64,000 nt of DNA from Flavobacterium anhuiense. GTDB lineage: Bacteria; Bacteroidota; Bacteroidia; Flavobacteriales; Flavobacteriaceae. The notes under the pieces are model-generated. The model saw only the letters and a program-made list of their open reading frames with translations, was not told the DNA's origin and made no database searches. The position numbers and the translations under genes were made by a program. Shown here in pieces: positions 1 to 8,983 of this stretch; positions within the stretch are counted from its first letter, which is position 1; the number at the start of each line of letters is the position of its first letter. Location: contig NZ_FMVC01000008.1 of assembly GCF_900101855.1 (NCBI RefSeq), positions 60,300 through 124,299 on the forward strand, in the 5' to 3' direction.

Positions 1-66
1 ATAGATTCGAACTGTCGCCTTCCCGATTTTTCATCGTGACGCTCTAGCCAAATGAGCTAATCCCCA
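1..66 (-). tRNA. tRNA-like sequence, cut by window edge, probably degenerate
   Basis: Read on the minus strand, it begins TGGGGAT and has a normal D-arm (TAGCTCA, then GGCTAGAGC) and a T-loop with GTTCGAATC. The middle contains ATGAAAA, which could be a GAA (Phe) anticodon loop. However, the five bases on either side do not pair in the usual register, and the T-stem also has a mismatch. The 3' acceptor half lies beyond base 1. It is either a tRNA pseudogene or an unusual tRNA; the anticodon cannot be called safely. Confidence 0.35.
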
Positions 67-170
67 AAAGTCTTAACAAATAAAGTCAATTAATTCTCAA
101 AAAACAAATTTCTAGAAGTTTCGGATGAATTATTTTCAAAAGCGTAACTTTACCTTTAAATGTAATTTTT

Positions 171-935
171 ATGAGTCTAGAAAATACAAACGGAAGTTTA
201 GAAACTTCTTTTCAAAATACGATTGCAATAGTTCAATTTGGTCATCCAGCCAGTAATTCTTTTCCGCGAACTTTATTAGATGCTTTGACTGCCGAGATAA
301 ATAGTTTAAGTCGAAATGAAGATATTTCGGTTATTATTTTAAAAAGCGAAGGAAACAAAGCTTTTTGTTCAGGAGCTTCTTTTGATGAACTTTTGAAAGT
401 CGAAAATGAAGAACAAGGCGTAGAATTCTTTTCGGGTTTTGCACATTTGCTGAATGCCATGCGAAATTGCAATAAAATTATAATCGGCCGAGTACAAGGA
501 AAAGCTGTTGGCGGAGGTGTCGGAATTATTTCGGCTTGCGACTATGTTTTTGCAACTCCGCAAAGCGATATAAAACTGTCTGAATTAGCAATTGGAATAG
601 GGCCATTCGTTATTGAACCAGCCGTTTCTAGGAAAATCGGAAAGACGGCAATGACACAAATGACTCTGGCAGCTCACGAATGGAAATCGGCAGATTGGGC
701 TTTCCAGAAAGGTCTTTATTCGGTTATAAGTGACTCCGAAAATTTAGATAAAGATGTCGAAAATTTTGCTAAAAGATTAAGTTCTTATAATCCCGAAGCG
801 CTTTACGAAATGAAAAAGATTATTTGGGAAGGAACAGAACAATGGGAATCTCTTTTGTTTGAACGTGCTGCCATTACGGGTAAATTGGTTTTGTCAGATT
901 TCACTAAAAATGCTTTGCTTCAGTTTAAAAAATAG
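171..935 (+). CDS. enoyl-CoA hydratase/isomerase family protein
   Basis: A crotonase-fold enzyme of 254 residues, the usual length for the family. Such enzymes hydrate or isomerise acyl-CoA thioesters in the cytoplasm. The oxyanion-hole segments are visible as AFCSGASF (residues 64-71) and GKAVGGGVG (110-118). A glutamate in SELAIGIGP (about 138) sits where the first catalytic acid of hydratases normally lies. The second catalytic position is not clearly conserved, so the reaction and substrate remain open. A weak -7 element (TAACTTTA) precedes the ATG start. It is followed by a small membrane protein gene and queD on the same strand, but there is no obvious pathway link. Confidence 0.85.
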   Translation: MSLENTNGSLETSFQNTIAIVQFGHPASNSFPRTLLDALTAEINSLSRNEDISVIILKSEGNKAFCSGASFDELLKVENEEQGVEFFSGFAHLLNAMRNCNKIIIGRVQGKAVGGGVGIISACDYVFATPQSDIKLSELAIGIGPFVIEPAVSRKIGKTAMTQMTLAAHEWKSADWAFQKGLYSVISDSENLDKDVENFAKRLSSYNPEALYEMKKIIWEGTEQWESLLFERAAITGKLVLSDFTKNALLQFKK

Positions 936-1024
936 GTATGATATAAGTCATTGATTTTAGAAAAATAGGAGCATAGCTTTGAAAAAGTTTTAAAATCAAA
1001 TTTTCACTACATAAATTATTGAAC

Positions 1025-1201
1025 ATGACTATTATTTCGCTAATGCAAAAAGTTGACATTGCAGAGAAAATTAAAGACGCTCCAGACAGTGGTTATAAAA
1101 TTGGGGTTGTCATTGGATCTTTTATTCCGTTTCTGGTTTTGGGCGGAATTGCTTTGTGGATGTATACTCGTGCTAAAAAAAGAGCTAAAAACGGCAATTA
1201 A
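1025..1201 (+). CDS. small single-pass membrane protein of unknown function
   Basis: A 58-residue protein. The reading frame extends to a TTG two codons upstream, but the ATG at 1025 is the natural start. It has a short N-terminal helix, one hydrophobic membrane segment (about residues 26-46: VVIGSFIPFLVLGGIALWMY) and a strongly basic tail (RAKKRAKNGN), which predicts the C-terminus is cytoplasmic. I do not recognise a family. It lies 33 bp upstream of queD, and the -7 promoter element of queD begins just after its stop codon. Confidence 0.55.
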   Translation: MTIISLMQKVDIAEKIKDAPDSGYKIGVVIGSFIPFLVLGGIALWMYTRAKKRAKNGN

Positions 1202-1205
1202 TTTG

Positions 1206-1213
1206 TAAATTTG
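1206..1213 (+). promoter_or_regulatory. -7 promoter element upstream of queD
   Basis: TAAATTTG is a perfect match to the Bacteroidota -7 consensus TAnnTTTG, 21 bp before the queD ATG. No TTG is visible at the right -33 spacing, so promoter strength is uncertain. Confidence 0.5.
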
Positions 1214-1234
1214 CAAGCTTAAAATTAAAAATCG

Positions 1235-1687
1235 ATGAGTAATATCAGAATTACAAAACAATTTAGTTTCGAAACCGGTCACGCTTTGTACGGTTACGAC
1301 GGAAAATGTAAGAATGTTCACGGACACAGTTATAAATTATCGGTAACGGTTATTGGATCGCCAATTACAGACCGATCGAATGTAAAGTTCGGAATGGTGA
1401 TTGACTTTTCTGATCTAAAGAAAATTGTAAAAGAAGAAATCGTCGATCAATTTGATCATGCTACTGTTTTCAACCAAACAACTCCGCATGTCGAATTGGC
1501 AAATGAATTGAAAAACCGTGGGCATCATGTTATTTTGGTAGATTACCAGCCAACAAGCGAAAATATGGTGGTTGATTTTGCTGAAAGAATTAAAAATCGT
1601 CTGCCTGCCGGAATTTCTCTTTTCTCATTAAAACTTCAAGAAACAGAATCGTCTTTCGCAGAATGGTACGCTTCTGATAATCTTTAA
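1235..1687 (+). CDS. queD: 6-carboxytetrahydropterin synthase
   Basis: A member of the 6-pyruvoyl-tetrahydropterin synthase family (150 residues). QueD converts dihydroneopterin triphosphate to 6-carboxytetrahydropterin in queuosine/preQ1 biosynthesis. Zinc ligands are visible: His16 in ETGHAL, and His29 and His31 in NVHGHSY. The catalytic Cys25 lies in KCKNVHGH. An Asp/His pair (DQFDHATVF) and a late glutamate (ETESSFAEWY) complete the site. The length and the single Cys before the HGH motif fit QueD rather than the eukaryotic-type pterin synthase. No other queuosine genes are adjacent. It is followed by a spacer of short repeats and then lpxH. Confidence 0.9.
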   Translation: MSNIRITKQFSFETGHALYGYDGKCKNVHGHSYKLSVTVIGSPITDRSNVKFGMVIDFSDLKKIVKEEIVDQFDHATVFNQTTPHVELANELKNRGHHVILVDYQPTSENMVVDFAERIKNRLPAGISLFSLKLQETESSFAEWYASDNL

Positions 1688-1783
1688 AATTCCAAAAAAG
1701 AAATTCTAAATTCCAACTTTTCGACTTCGCTCAAAGTGGCAAAAGTCTAAAATTCTAAGAAGTCTAACAATCTAAAAATCTAA
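1688..1783. repeat. intergenic repeat spacer with TCTAA units
   Basis: The 96-bp spacer contains an inverse copy of the dispersed motif TCGACTTCGCTCAAAGTGG (1721-1739), then closely spaced TCTAA-type words running up to the lpxH ATG. Similar words recur in other spacers of this window. Confidence 0.5.
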
Positions 1784-2527
1784 ATGAAAAAAATATATTT
1801 TGCTTCAGATCAACATTTTGGTGCGCCAACTCCAGAAATGAGTTTGCCTCGCGAAAAAAAATTCGTGGCTTGGCTTGATGAGGTTAAGGAAGACGCAGAA
1901 GCAATTTTTTTATTGGGAGATTTATTTGATTTTTGGTTTGAGTATAAAACGGTTGTTCCGAAAGGTTTTGTTAGAATTTTAGGTAAGCTGGCAGAAATTC
2001 GCGACAGCGGAATTCCGATTTATTTTTTTGTTGGAAATCATGATTTGTGGATGAATGATTATTTTGAAACCGAATTAAATATTCCGGTTTATCATGATAA
2101 TAAAGAATTTACTTTTAACGGAAAAACCTTTTTAATTGGCCATGGCGACGGAAAAGGTCCGGGCGATAAAGGTTACAAACGAATGAAAAAGGTATTTACC
2201 AATCCGTTTTCAAAATGGCTTTTCCGATGGTTGCATCCAGATGTTGGCGTGAGTTTGGCTCAATATTTATCGGTCAAAAACAAATTGATTTCTGGTGACG
2301 AAGATGTGAAGTTTCTAGGAGAAGAAAACGAATGGCTGGTTTTGTATGCCAAACGAAAACTAGAAACCAAACATTATAATTATTTTATCTTCGGACACCG
2401 CCATTTGCCTATGATTATTCCAGTTGGAGAAAACTCCGAATATGTGAATCTTGGAGATTGGATTGGATATTTTACTTACGGTGTTTTTGATGGAGAAAAA
2501 TTCGAGCTTAAAAAATTCGAAAAATAA
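1784..2527 (+). CDS. lpxH: UDP-2,3-diacylglucosamine diphosphatase (LpxH type)
   Basis: A metallophosphoesterase of 247 residues that hydrolyses UDP-2,3-diacylglucosamine to lipid X in lipid A synthesis, acting at the inner face of the inner membrane. The calcineurin-like metal motifs are in order: DQH (9-11), GDLFDFW (45-51), GNHD (84-87), a HGDG segment near 120 and FGHRH near 205. The DFWFEY region after the second motif is typical of LpxH rather than of generic phosphoesterases. It ends one base before the convergent multiheme cytochrome gene, with no visible terminator between them. Confidence 0.88.
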   Translation: MKKIYFASDQHFGAPTPEMSLPREKKFVAWLDEVKEDAEAIFLLGDLFDFWFEYKTVVPKGFVRILGKLAEIRDSGIPIYFFVGNHDLWMNDYFETELNIPVYHDNKEFTFNGKTFLIGHGDGKGPGDKGYKRMKKVFTNPFSKWLFRWLHPDVGVSLAQYLSVKNKLISGDEDVKFLGEENEWLVLYAKRKLETKHYNYFIFGHRHLPMIIPVGENSEYVNLGDWIGYFTYGVFDGEKFELKKFEK

Positions 2528-3736
2528 TTACTTCGCATTCGGATAAATGCCAATTTTATGGGTTCGCAGAATATATTCAGAAAGCTGTTTGCTGTTTGAA
2601 AGCTGAAATTTAATTGCTCCAGATGCTTTTTTAGGCATATGGCATTCTACACAATTGTTCGCTAATAACTTCTCAGGCATTGTTTTCAAAGTAGTTTCAT
2701 TGTGTTTTAAGCCTTGATGGCAGCTCATACAGATTTTAGAATACGAAGCCATATTTTTAGAAGCATTTTCATGCGGATTATGGCAAGTAATGCAATCCAT
2801 TTTATCGCTTTTGATGAAACATTTACTCTGCGCCATCAATCGATACTGATTGCCATGAACATCAAAATTTGCGGTATCAGTGATACTTTTAGTCTCACGA
2901 AAGAATTCTGATAATTTATCTCCAGGTTTAAATTCAAAACGAGATTTCAATTTCATGCCGTCATTTCCTGCGTGACATAAAGCGCAAGCATCCAATTTTT
3001 GCTGTCTGTTTAAGGTTTTGAAACTCGTAATGCTATTGGCAACTTTTACGTTTGGATTTTTTAGATGAAATTCAACATGTTTTTTGGCGGGGCCGTGGCA
3101 ACGTTCACAATCAATTCCGTAAACTATTGTTTCCTTTCTAATGATATCTTCAACGTCCATAGACATCATATTCCTTTGTTCAGAATTTTGATTCACGCTT
3201 CGGCTGCTGGCATTTGAGGCGTGGCAAGAATAGCAATCTTTTACCACCATACGGTCAAAATAAGGCTTATCGGCAGGAAAACCTGGACTTGTTGCCCAAT
3301 TATTTATGGAGTGATAAAAAGAAACGGGAAGTTCGTAAGTATTGTTGTTTTTCCAATAAACAGAAGTCTGAGCATGTTTGGTTCCAAAAACAATTTCAAA
3401 TTTATATTTAGCTGTTTCTTTGCCGTTTTTATAGACAACCTGATACAAACTATCGCCACGTTTTTCCATGACCAATTTGGTCTCTTTATCGTAAATGAAA
3501 GTATGATTTTTAGAATCAAAATCGCCAGAAACATTTCCTAAAATTGCTGGAGCGGTCGCTTTAAAATGTGAACTTTTGAATGCCATTTCAGATTGGACTT
3601 TATGACATTGCACACAGCTTTCAGAACCCGCATAATCAGTTCCGCGCGGATCAATATATTCCTCTGATTTGTTGTTGCAGCTGACAAAGAGAATTGCCAG
3701 AAGTGATAAGGTAAGTAGAAATGCAGCTTTTTTCAT
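2528..3736 (-). CDS. multiheme c-type cytochrome, exported lipoprotein
   Basis: A 402-residue protein with a lipoprotein signal (LLAILFVSC, lipidated Cys about residue 20). It has seven heme-attachment CXXCH motifs: CVQCH, CYSCH, CERCH, CALCH, CITCH, CMSCH and CVECH. The pattern and size resemble the cytochrome c554-like multiheme family, which carries electrons outside the inner membrane. The signal and lipobox predict anchoring in an envelope membrane on the periplasmic or outer side. No partner reductase, NrfH or quinol oxidase gene is adjacent, so the electron donor and acceptor are unknown. It is monocistronic and convergent with lpxH. Confidence 0.85.
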   Translation of the reverse strand: MKKAAFLLTLSLLAILFVSCNNKSEEYIDPRGTDYAGSESCVQCHKVQSEMAFKSSHFKATAPAILGNVSGDFDSKNHTFIYDKETKLVMEKRGDSLYQVVYKNGKETAKYKFEIVFGTKHAQTSVYWKNNNTYELPVSFYHSINNWATSPGFPADKPYFDRMVVKDCYSCHASNASSRSVNQNSEQRNMMSMDVEDIIRKETIVYGIDCERCHGPAKKHVEFHLKNPNVKVANSITSFKTLNRQQKLDACALCHAGNDGMKLKSRFEFKPGDKLSEFFRETKSITDTANFDVHGNQYRLMAQSKCFIKSDKMDCITCHNPHENASKNMASYSKICMSCHQGLKHNETTLKTMPEKLLANNCVECHMPKKASGAIKFQLSNSKQLSEYILRTHKIGIYPNAK

Positions 3737-3819
3737 TGCTGTAAATATACTTTTTTTTGAATTGAATCAAAATAAATTTCAATAATGAAAGAATGCTGTT
3801 AAAATATTTAGAATGCTTT

Positions 3820-4176
3820 TTAATTCATGCCAACTCCATAAACATATTCATCTAGTTCAATTCTGAATAAAGAACCTTCGACCAAATCTTTAATCGATTT
3901 TAATTCGGTCATGTTTACAGCCAGATCAATAGAATTACAAGGTGTTTTCAATAAAAACTTATGGCAAGAATATTTCATTTCGCATGCTTCGCAACAAGCA
4001 TTTTCAATCATGCTATCTTCAATCAAATCACAAAAATGATTTAATTCTTGAACTGTAAAATAAAAACCAGTTTCCTTAAAAACCAATTGCACTTTGTCTG
4101 AAATTGTAGTGTTTTGATCTTTCCAGTAAAAAGCTATTCCAAAGTTATTATGATATATTTGTTCAATTTCTCTCAT
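3820..4176 (-). CDS. hypothetical protein, Cys-rich paralogue of its neighbour
   Basis: A 118-residue cytoplasmic-looking protein that I cannot assign to a named family. It aligns along its whole length with the adjacent gene at 4274-4630. Shared words include EIEQIY/DIEQIY, the YFTVQELN/YFSVQELN region, DLIED, KFLLKTP, SIKDLV and a C-terminal YVYGVGMN/YIYGSGMN. This copy carries a cluster CCEACEMKYSCH (about residues 61-72) that the sister lacks, which could bind a metal. The two probably arose by tandem duplication and are separated by a 97-bp spacer. Confidence 0.75.
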   Translation of the reverse strand: MREIEQIYHNNFGIAFYWKDQNTTISDKVQLVFKETGFYFTVQELNHFCDLIEDSMIENACCEACEMKYSCHKFLLKTPCNSIDLAVNMTELKSIKDLVEGSLFRIELDEYVYGVGMN

Positions 4177-4273
4177 CGTAAATCCTTTTATTCCAACAAA
4201 TATAAATATTATTTATATTAATTCTAAATAAAAAAATCATAAAAGTTTGAAAAAAATCTTTGCTCGGTTTGCT

Positions 4274-4630
4274 TTAGTTCATGCCCGAACCGTAAATATA
4301 TTCGTTGAGGTGAAGTCGAAATAAAGAACCATCAACTAAGTCTTTTATAGAATCTAATTCCTTCGGTGATATTTCTAAATCTATAGCAACATAGGGAGTT
4401 TTCAATAAAAATTTATCGAAGGCGCGTTTTACGCCATTTGTATCGTAATCATTATGGTCTGTTACGCAGTCTTCAATTAAATCGTGAAATTCATTTAACT
4501 CTTGAACTGAAAAATAAAATCCCATTTGTTTAAAAAGCAATTGAATTTTATCTGATATAATTTCGTTGCCTTCTTTCCAATAAAATGAAATTCCAAAATC
4601 GTTTCGGTATATCTGCTCGATGTCTTTCAT
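4274..4630 (-). CDS. hypothetical protein, tandem paralogue lacking the Cys cluster
   Basis: A 118-residue protein when started at MKDIEQIY (4630), chosen because it aligns with the MREIEQIY start of the paralogue. The frame stays open seven codons further upstream (to 4651). Where the sister has four clustered cysteines, this copy has an Asp/Asn-rich stretch (DHNDYDTNG). The conserved frame of FYWK, ISDK, GFYF and LLKTP and the same C-terminus show a shared fold. Function is unknown. It is small and acidic, with no signal peptide or membrane segment. Confidence 0.72.
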   Translation of the reverse strand: MKDIEQIYRNDFGISFYWKEGNEIISDKIQLLFKQMGFYFSVQELNEFHDLIEDCVTDHNDYDTNGVKRAFDKFLLKTPYVAIDLEISPKELDSIKDLVDGSLFRLHLNEYIYGSGMN

Positions 4631-4791
4631 GGCAATTTTTTTAGGCCACAAAGATACGAACTCTTTGTACTAATACTTGATTAAGAAAAGCATAAAAAAA
4701 AAGCTAAAAACCAATATTACTATTTGATTTTTAGCTATTTATAAAGTGTTTGTGATTTTGATCTTTTATGAAATTCTATCTCATTATAAGA

Positions 4792-5706
4792 TTATTTGAG
4801 CCAATTTTTTAGCTTAGAAATAAATGCCGACTGTTGGTCAACAAATAAATAATGAGAGCAATTGTCTAGAAAAGCAAAGTGATTTTCTCCAGTTATTGCT
4901 TTAAGGGAATTAATTTGTGCCGATGAAAAAATACCGTCATCTTTTCCGTAAATTCCATAAATAGGAACTCCAGCAGATTTGATTTTCTTTAAAACAGGGC
5001 GCGTATCAATATTATTTAGCTTTTCATTTTGGTAAAAAAGAAGTGGCGCATTTTTATTTCTAATGTTATTTCTATAAAATTCTCCAGCTTCGTAATTGGC
5101 GTATAATTTTTTAGATTCTGCTGTTGGATTTGGCATTTTAAAAAAGCCATTTTCACCAGCAAGTTCGTAACATCCTTTTCTATATTCGGCTGAATTTTTA
5201 TTTAGATTTTCTACAATACTGATTTTCCTTAGTTGTTCAGAATCATTATTGTATTTTCTTTTCAATGTATTTAAAATATGATCATACGTTTCCTGTTGAG
5301 AGAATAATGCTCCAGCCAAAACCAAAGCGCTCACATTCTTCGGGTATTTATTAGTATAAAGTGTAGCCACCAAACCGCCAAAACTATGGCCTAGAATAGT
5401 GGCTTTCTTTAAATGGTAGGTTGCATAAATAAAATTTAAATCTTGAAAAGCTTCTTCAAAAGTGAATTTTGCATTAGGATCTTGAGATCTTCCTTCGCCT
5501 CTTCGGTCATAAGCAATAACATAAAAACCTTGATCGGCTAGTTTTTGAGCTGTCGTTCCTTCAAACAAAGTTGCATTACCGCTTGGCCCGCCATGAACAA
5601 AAATTATGGTTTTATCCTTTTTGTTACCGTAAGTTTTAATATACATATTTTGTCCTTTTGCGAAAAAGGACAATGCAAGAAACAAAGAAAGGAGAAATGA
5701 CTTCAT
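4792..5706 (-). CDS. exported alpha/beta hydrolase (proline iminopeptidase-like)
   Basis: A 304-residue protein with a clear signal peptide (SLFLALSFFAKG, cleavage near residue 18), so it is periplasmic or secreted. The oxyanion segment FVHGGPSG (about 37-44) and the nucleophile elbow GHSFGG (about 106-111) are typical of the S33 / prolyl-aminopeptidase-like branch. The acid is probably in GKDDGIF and the histidine in NCSHYLF near the C-terminus. The substrate is unknown. Its ATG directly abuts the stop codon of the upstream MFS gene, so the two are almost certainly co-transcribed. Confidence 0.82.
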   Translation of the reverse strand: MKSFLLSLFLALSFFAKGQNMYIKTYGNKKDKTIIFVHGGPSGNATLFEGTTAQKLADQGFYVIAYDRRGEGRSQDPNAKFTFEEAFQDLNFIYATYHLKKATILGHSFGGLVATLYTNKYPKNVSALVLAGALFSQQETYDHILNTLKRKYNNDSEQLRKISIVENLNKNSAEYRKGCYELAGENGFFKMPNPTAESKKLYANYEAGEFYRNNIRNKNAPLLFYQNEKLNNIDTRPVLKKIKSAGVPIYGIYGKDDGIFSSAQINSLKAITGENHFAFLDNCSHYLFVDQQSAFISKLKNWLK

Positions 5707-6990
5707 CTACTCCAATTTATGATGTTCATCCATATCTCTTTTCAAATCTAAATTTCTAAAAGTTGGCGATTTTAATGCGGTAACAATTACTGTTAAAAGA
5801 GTAACGCTTCCTCCAAAAACAACCGATGTTACCGCGCCCATTAATTTGGCAGTTGCACCACTTTCAAAAGCACCTAATTCGTTTGAAGATCCCACAAAAA
5901 TCGAGTTTACAGCACCAACGCGTCCGCGCATATGATCTGGAGTTTTAAGCTGTAAGATTGTCTGACGGATTACTACCGAAATTCCGTCTGCTAATCCGCT
6001 TAAAAATAACGCGAAAACAGAAAGCCAGAAATAAGTCGAAAGACCAAATAAAATAATGGATAATCCGAAAACGAATATGGCGATCAAAAGTTTTTTTCCT
6101 GCGTTTTTGTATAAAGGCACATAAGCCGAAACAATCATGGTAATAAAAGCGCCCACAGCAGGAGCAGCTCTCAAAATTCCGAAACCTTCAGAACCTACTT
6201 TCAAGATGTCTTGGGCGAAAACGGGCAATAAAGCAACGGCTCCTCCGAAAAGCACAGCGATCATATCAAGCGATAAAGCACCTAAAACAACTTGGTTCTT
6301 GAATACAAAAGTTAAACCTTCTGTAAGGCTATCTTTAATTGATTCTCCAATTTTGGGATTGATGATTGGTTTTGCACTGATTTGCGATAAGGCGATTAAG
6401 GAAAGAATCGAGAATCCGAAAACAATACACATTGACCAGTGAACACCAATCCAGTTGATCGAAAATCCCGCCAATGCGGGCCCCATTACTGCTCCTATCT
6501 GCCAAACCGAACTGCTCCAAGTTGCAGCATTTGGATATACTTTTTTAGGAATAATTAAGGATAAAAGCGAGAAAATAGTTGGCCCCATAAAAGCACGAAC
6601 CAATCCGCCAAAAAATACTAAAGCGTAAATGGAATAAAGTATAACATTTGAAGACCAGTCTCCAACTACTTTTGGCCAAGTCAATAAAAATAATCCAAAA
6701 CTGATTACAGAAAAGCCTAAAATACATTTTACCAATAATCCTTTTTTCTCTTTTTGATCGACGATATGTCCAGCAAATAAGGCCATTCCGACCGCAGGGA
6801 TTACTTCCATTAGACCAATAATTCCTAGAGAAAGCGGATTTTTGGTTAAGCTATAAACTTCCCATTCGATTACAATAAACTGCATTGACCAGGCAAAAAC
6901 CATTGCAAAACGCAATAATAAAAATACGTTGAATTCTTTATAACGAAGCGCCTGATACGGATCTGGCTTGTTGGATTTAATCTCTTCCAT
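5707..6990 (-). CDS. MFS transporter (EntS/MFS_3-like exporter)
   Basis: A 427-residue inner-membrane protein with about twelve hydrophobic segments and a central loop, in the usual size range of major facilitator exporters. The cytoplasmic loop after TM2 (AGHIVDQKEKKG) matches the MFS motif A position. Near the C-terminus, RGRVGAVNSIF is typical of the MFS_3/EntS-like group. The cargo is unknown. Its start overlaps the 3' end of recJ by 14 bp, and its stop abuts the exported hydrolase, giving a recJ-MFS-hydrolase transcription unit. Confidence 0.85.
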   Translation of the reverse strand: MEEIKSNKPDPYQALRYKEFNVFLLLRFAMVFAWSMQFIVIEWEVYSLTKNPLSLGIIGLMEVIPAVGMALFAGHIVDQKEKKGLLVKCILGFSVISFGLFLLTWPKVVGDWSSNVILYSIYALVFFGGLVRAFMGPTIFSLLSLIIPKKVYPNAATWSSSVWQIGAVMGPALAGFSINWIGVHWSMCIVFGFSILSLIALSQISAKPIINPKIGESIKDSLTEGLTFVFKNQVVLGALSLDMIAVLFGGAVALLPVFAQDILKVGSEGFGILRAAPAVGAFITMIVSAYVPLYKNAGKKLLIAIFVFGLSIILFGLSTYFWLSVFALFLSGLADGISVVIRQTILQLKTPDHMRGRVGAVNSIFVGSSNELGAFESGATAKLMGAVTSVVFGGSVTLLTVIVTALKSPTFRNLDLKRDMDEHHKLE

Positions 6991-8680
6991 CTGTTCTAAT
7001 GTCTTTCAGCATAAGCTGAGTTGAAATTGTACCGTTCCATTCATTTTCAGCAATAGTATACGCCAGCTGAAACGGATTTTGATTTTGTGCTATATTTAAT
7101 TTTTTTCCGAGTCCAAAGCCAATTGCGGCAATTCCGTCGGAATTATTTTGTTTAACGAAAAGTCTTAAATGCTCTTCTTCTGCGCCTAAAGTTTTCGCGT
7201 AACCAGTATCTTTTATATTTCTGGTCATAAAAACCGGCGTCATGTTTTGCGGACCAAATGGTTCAAATTGTTTTAAAATTCGAATGAGTTTTGGGGTGAT
7301 ATCTGAAAAATCAATTTCAGCATCGATTTCAATTTCTGGAGTTCTCATTTCAGGATGGATAGTTTCTCGCACGCATTTCTCAAAAGCTTCTTTAAAAAGC
7401 TGATAATTTTCGGCTTTCAAAGTCATTCCTGCGGCGTACATGTGTCCCCCAAATTGCTCCAAATGTTCTGAACAGGCATCTAGTGCATTATAAACATCAA
7501 AACCTTTTACAGATCGGGCAGAAGCGGCATATTTATCACCACTTTTTGTAAAAACCAAAGTGGGACGATAATAAGTTTCAATCAATCTTGAAGCTACAAT
7601 TCCGATTACGCCTTTGTGCCAGTCTTCCTGAAAAACAACCGTAGAAAAGCGTTCTTCTTCCTTGTTTTCTATAATCTGCTGAAAAGCTTCTTTGGTGATT
7701 TTTTTATCTAAATCTTTTCGGTCCGCGTTGTATTGTTCAATTTCCGAAGCGAATTGCTGAGCTTGCTCAAAATTAAATTCAGTTAACAATTCAACTGCAT
7801 GATTTCCGTGTTTGATTCTTCCTGCTGCATTAATTCTTGGTGAAATAATAAAAACAACATCAGTAATATCCAGAACTTTCTTTTTTACTTGATGGGTTAA
7901 AGCTTTAATTCCAGGTCTTGGCTCGCTATTAATGACTTTCAAACCAAAGTAAGCCAATACACGATTTTCTCCCGTTATCGGAACAATATCAGCTGCAATT
8001 GCTGTAGCCACTAAATCTAAATAAGGAACTAAATCTTCAATCGTTTCATTTCGATTCCGACCTAAAGCTTGAATTAGTTTAAAACCAACTCCACAACCGC
8101 ACAATTCATCGTAAGGGTAGGAGCAATCTTCTCTTTTTGGATCTAAAACTGCAACTGCATCAGGAAGAATTTCTCCCGGACGGTGGTGATCACAAACAAT
8201 AAAGTCAATGTTTTTCGCTTTCGCGTAAGCGATATGATCAATGGATTTGATGCCGCAGTCAAGAGCGATAATTAGGGAAATTCCGTTATCGTCTGCGTAA
8301 TCAATTCCTTTATATGAAATTCCATAACCTTCGTCATACCGATCCGGAATATAAGTAGCAATATTTGGATAATGTGATTTCAAATAGGAAGAAACCAAAG
8401 AAACCGCTGTTGTTCCGTCAACATCATAATCGCCGAAAACTAAAATGTTTTCTTCATTTTGAATGGCTTGTTCGATTCGTGCAACGGCTTTGTCCATATC
8501 TTTCATTAAATACGGATCGTGAAGGTGATCTAAAGATGGACGAAAGAAGTTTTTCGCATCTTCAAAAGTCTCAATTCCACGCTGAATTAGCAGTGATGCT
8601 ACAAAATCTTCTACATTTAAAGCTTGCGCTAAATGTTTAATTTTTTCTTCAGAAGGTTTTGGTTTTAAAGTCCAACGCAT
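6977..8680 (-). CDS. recJ: single-stranded-DNA-specific exonuclease RecJ
   Basis: A 567-residue DHH-family nuclease that degrades single-stranded DNA 5' to 3' in recombination and mismatch repair. The metal motifs are visible: FGDYDVDG (82-89), DCG (141-143) and DHH (164-166). The DHHA1 part contains SARSVKGFDVYNAL and the GGHMYAAGMT signature. The C-terminal OB-like segment matches full-length RecJ. It is the promoter-proximal gene of the minus-strand cluster. Upstream lies a 300-bp spacer rich in repeats. Confidence 0.94.
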   Translation of the reverse strand: MRWTLKPKPSEEKIKHLAQALNVEDFVASLLIQRGIETFEDAKNFFRPSLDHLHDPYLMKDMDKAVARIEQAIQNEENILVFGDYDVDGTTAVSLVSSYLKSHYPNIATYIPDRYDEGYGISYKGIDYADDNGISLIIALDCGIKSIDHIAYAKAKNIDFIVCDHHRPGEILPDAVAVLDPKREDCSYPYDELCGCGVGFKLIQALGRNRNETIEDLVPYLDLVATAIAADIVPITGENRVLAYFGLKVINSEPRPGIKALTHQVKKKVLDITDVVFIISPRINAAGRIKHGNHAVELLTEFNFEQAQQFASEIEQYNADRKDLDKKITKEAFQQIIENKEEERFSTVVFQEDWHKGVIGIVASRLIETYYRPTLVFTKSGDKYAASARSVKGFDVYNALDACSEHLEQFGGHMYAAGMTLKAENYQLFKEAFEKCVRETIHPEMRTPEIEIDAEIDFSDITPKLIRILKQFEPFGPQNMTPVFMTRNIKDTGYAKTLGAEEEHLRLFVKQNNSDGIAAIGFGLGKKLNIAQNQNPFQLAYTIAENEWNGTISTQLMLKDIRTDGRD

Positions 8681-8983
8681 GGGTTGATTTTAAATTTTAG
8701 ATTATTGATTTTAGATGGTAAATTTCTGAAATCGTTTAATCTGATTGGTAATTTTTTTTTGCCACTCTCGATAACATCGGGATAAAAGATTTGAAAGGAT
8801 TTTTAACCACAAATTACACAAATTTCCGCTAATTCAATTTGTGGGAATTTCTCTAATTTATGGTTTACTTTTTTATCGCTTCATCTGTGGCGGGTTATTT
8901 CGGCAACTTAGATAAAGTTTTGAGAATGTTAGATTGGTGGTTTTTGAAAAATCTAAAATCTACAATCTGAACTCTAAAATATG
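8681..8983. repeat. 303-bp gene-free spacer made of short repeats
   Basis: No open frame of note. The left edge has TTTTAGAT words (8693-8715) and the right edge has their inverse, AATCTAAAATCTACAATCT (about 8948-8968), so the ends could pair. Inside are ACCACAAATTACACAAATT (about 8804-8823), near-inverse copies further on, and a degenerate CTCTCGATAACATCGGGATA hairpin (8764-8783). Confidence 0.55.
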
